Shown piece by piece: positions 62,299-64,000 of a stretch of DNA of 64,000 nt. Each line of letters opens with the position of its first letter. Position 1 is the stretch's first letter. Under the pieces are notes generated by a model. The model saw nothing but the letters and a program-made list of their open reading frames with translations, ran no database searches and had not been told where the DNA came from. The stretch comes from Mycobacterium colombiense (GTDB lineage: Bacteria; Actinomycetota; Actinomycetes; Mycobacteriales; Mycobacteriaceae). The stretch is from contig NZ_LZSX01000077.1 in the NCBI RefSeq assembly GCF_001665835.1, positions 1-64,000 on the forward strand, read 5' to 3'. The position numbers and the translations under genes are program-made.

Positions 62299-63111
62299 TT
62301 AACGGCTGTCGCGCCACTTGCATAGCGCTTCGGCGGCGCTCAGGTCGTAGTCCGGACCATTTACGCCGACGGTCAGCAGTGTCACGCCCAGGGCGGCAAG
62401 GCCTTCGGCGTTGGCGATCAGCCCGTCGAGGCCCTCGCCGCGGCCCACGCCGCTGTTGTTCTCGACCCCGGCCGACCGTTCGATGGTGAACGGGTCGCGC
62501 CCGACGGCGGCGCAATGTTGTTCCAGCACGTCGGCAGCCCCCGGATAGGTCTCGACGGTGGTGAAGCCGTGCCAGATATCGGCGTATTCGGCGACCATGC
62601 GCAACGTCTTCCGCGGGCCCTTGCCGCCGATGAGGATCGGGATGTCGCGGGTGGGAGCCGGGTTCAGTTTGGCCAGCCGCGCGTTGATCCGGGGCAATGC
62701 GGTCGCCAGGTCGTCAAGGCGGCTGCCGGCGGTGCCGAATTCGTAGCCGTACTCGTCGTAGTCCTTTTGTTTCCAACCCGAACCGATGCCGAGGATGAGC
62801 CGACCGTTGGAAATGTGGTCGACGGTACGGGCCATATCGGCCAGCAGCTCCGGATTGCGGTAGGAGTTGCACGTGACCAGCGCGCCGATCTGGATGCGCG
62901 ACGTCTGCTCGGCCCAGGCCCCGAGCATCGTCCAGCATTCGAAATGCGCACCGTCGGGATCGCCGTAGAGCGGGAAGAAGTGATCCCAGTTGAACGCGAC
63001 GTCGACGCCGATGTCCTCACAGCGGCGCACGGCGTCACGCATTTGGCCGTATTGCGGAGCGTGTTGCGGCTGCAGCTGGACACCGATACGGATCGGGAAC
63101 TCAGAAGTCAT
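62299..63111 (-). CDS. LLM-class F420-dependent oxidoreductase (Rv0044c-like)
   Basis: 270 residues of the luciferase-like monooxygenase TIM barrel. IRIGVQLQPQHAPQYGQMRD, VAFNWDHFFPLYGDP, the LILGIGSGWKQKDYDEYGY motif and IPILIGGKGPRKTLRMVAEYAD are typical of mycobacterial F420-dependent members. It oxidises or reduces an unknown substrate using F420. It lies 15 bases after the Rv0045c-like hydrolase on the same strand, as in Mtb. Confidence 0.93.
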   Translation of the reverse strand: MTSEFPIRIGVQLQPQHAPQYGQMRDAVRRCEDIGVDVAFNWDHFFPLYGDPDGAHFECWTMLGAWAEQTSRIQIGALVTCNSYRNPELLADMARTVDHISNGRLILGIGSGWKQKDYDEYGYEFGTAGSRLDDLATALPRINARLAKLNPAPTRDIPILIGGKGPRKTLRMVAEYADIWHGFTTVETYPGAADVLEQHCAAVGRDPFTIERSAGVENNSGVGRGEGLDGLIANAEGLAALGVTLLTVGVNGPDYDLSAAEALCKWRDSR

Positions 63112-63126
63112 TACCCCACCGTAGGC

Positions 63127-64000
63127 TCAGCGTGCGTCGAGCACTCCACGCAGAAGGTCGATCAGCGCACGCGGCTGGTCGCTTTGCACGGAATGGCCCG
63201 AATTCTCCACGACGTGCGCGGAGCGGAAATGCTTTGCGCGACGGGCTAGCTCGGCGGCGTCGTCGTCGCTGACGAAGCCCGACGTGCCACCGCGCACCAG
63301 CGTCACGGGCGCGGACAATGCATCGACGTCGTCCCACAGGCCGGCGAAGTCGGGGAAGGTGCGGATGGCGTCATAGCGCCACGTCCACTGGCCGTTCTCC
63401 AGCTTGCGCGAGTTGTGGAACACCCCGCGGCGCAGCGCCTTCACCTCCCGGTGCGGCGCAGCCGCGACCGTCAAGTCGAGCATGGCCTGGAAGCTGGGAA
63501 ATTCGCGTTCGCCGTGCATCAGAGCCACGGTGCCCTGTTGCTCCTTGGTCATCTCGGAATGCCGTTGCAGCGCCGACGGGGTGACGTCGATCAGCACCAG
63601 TTCTTTGACCAGTTCGGGTGCCACCGCGCCCAGCCGGATCGCGGTCAGTCCGCCCAGCGACATGCCGACGACGAGGTCGGCCGACGCGGCGTGTTCACGC
63701 AGGATCGGCAGCAAGGTGTCGGCGTTGTGCTGCGGTGAGTAGTCGCCGTCCTCGCGCCAGGCGGAGTGGCCGTGGCCGGGAAGGTCGACCGCCAGCGCGG
63801 GTTCACCGAGGCCGACGATGATGGTGTCCCAGGTGTGTGCGTTCTGCCCGCCGCCGTGCACGAACACGATCCGCGGGGGAGTGCTGCCCCAGCGCAGGGC
63901 GCTGATTCTGCTTTCGCCCGTGCCGGACTCGACGCGCTCGGCGTCGGGCAGAGGACCGGAGACCCCGGCCTGCTCGGCGTTTTCGGACAGCAGCGAGAAT
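63127..64000 (-). CDS. Alpha/beta hydrolase (Rv0045c-like), 5' end outside window
   Basis: The frame is open to the window edge, so about 291 residues of a ~300-residue protein are present. HGGGQNAHTWDTIIVGL carries the oxyanion region, GMSLGGLTAIRL the nucleophile serine, DDVDALSAPVTLVRGG the acid region and NSGHSVQSDQP the histidine. Upstream of the internal GTG at 63867 the sequence ISALRWGSTPPRI still matches the family, so that GTG is not the true start. Mtb Rv0045c is an esterase with broad short-acyl activity; the natural substrate is unknown. Confidence 0.93.
   Translation of the reverse strand, partial: FSLLSENAEQAGVSGPLPDAERVESGTGESRISALRWGSTPPRIVFVHGGGQNAHTWDTIIVGLGEPALAVDLPGHGHSAWREDGDYSPQHNADTLLPILREHAASADLVVGMSLGGLTAIRLGAVAPELVKELVLIDVTPSALQRHSEMTKEQQGTVALMHGEREFPSFQAMLDLTVAAAPHREVKALRRGVFHNSRKLENGQWTWRYDAIRTFPDFAGLWDDVDALSAPVTLVRGGTSGFVSDDDAAELARRAKHFRSAHVVENSGHSVQSDQPRALIDLLRGVLDAR

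Overview
The window is the replication-origin region of a slow-growing Mycobacterium. The evidence is high G+C, frequent GTG/TTG starts, and a gene order matching M. tuberculosis (Mtb) Rv3913-Rv3924c, Rv0001-Rv0030 and Rv0036c-Rv0045c. It is not an Mtb-complex genome. CYP144 sits beside cwsA, Rv0021c and the Rv0031-Rv0035 block are absent, and about 6.5 kb of different genes lie after the leucine tRNA gene. All Mtb comparisons are from memory, and the species is not assigned.

Layout. 1-2680: trxB (end), trxC, cwlM and an Rv3916c-like gene. 2948-8386: on the minus strand, rpmH-rnpA-yidD-yidC-jag-gid-parA-parB, with two perfect parS palindromes. 8387-11088: dnaA with its control region, then oriC. 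11089-19824: dnaN-recF-dciA-gyrB-gyrA-Rv0007. 19896-20190: tRNA-Ile and tRNA-Ala with a possible tiny membrane-protein gene between them. 20195-22171: a TetR regulator and a CYP144 P450. 22176-25780: cwsA, ppiA, Rv0010c, crgA, Rv0012 and trpG/pabA. 25758-35545: the minus-strand fhaA-fhaB-pstP-rodA-pbpA-pknA-pknB cluster for growth and division signalling; from fhaB to pknB every junction is a 4-base stop/start overlap. 35800-35882: tRNA-Leu, followed by a strong hairpin.

35933-42715 is the accessory segment. It holds an alpha/beta hydrolase, a truncated NTF2/SnoaL-like remnant, a DinB-like gene, a fragment of the mycobactin mbt-2 locus (IdeR box, broken acyl-carrier-protein start, intact mbtM/fadD33-like acyl-AMP ligase, 5' stub resembling mbtK), a small GNAT, a pirin and an acyl-CoA dehydrogenase. 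42809-49943 returns to the conserved order: whiB5, an HTH regulator, an NlpC/P60 hydrolase and the Rv0025-Rv0030 set. 49958-64000 carries Rv0036c-Rv0045c homologues plus two additions: an SDR after leuS, and an ABC transporter whose substrate-binding protein and permease are one polypeptide.

Most of the window is ordinary core genome. No CRISPR array, insertion sequence, prophage or obvious defence system was seen. The points most worth a second look are the decayed mbt-2 fragment with a retained IdeR box, the apparently catalytically dead NlpC/P60-like domain in the Rv0026 homologue close to a live one, the fused binding-protein/permease, CwlM's lost zinc ligands, and the parS palindrome that doubles as the start of gid.
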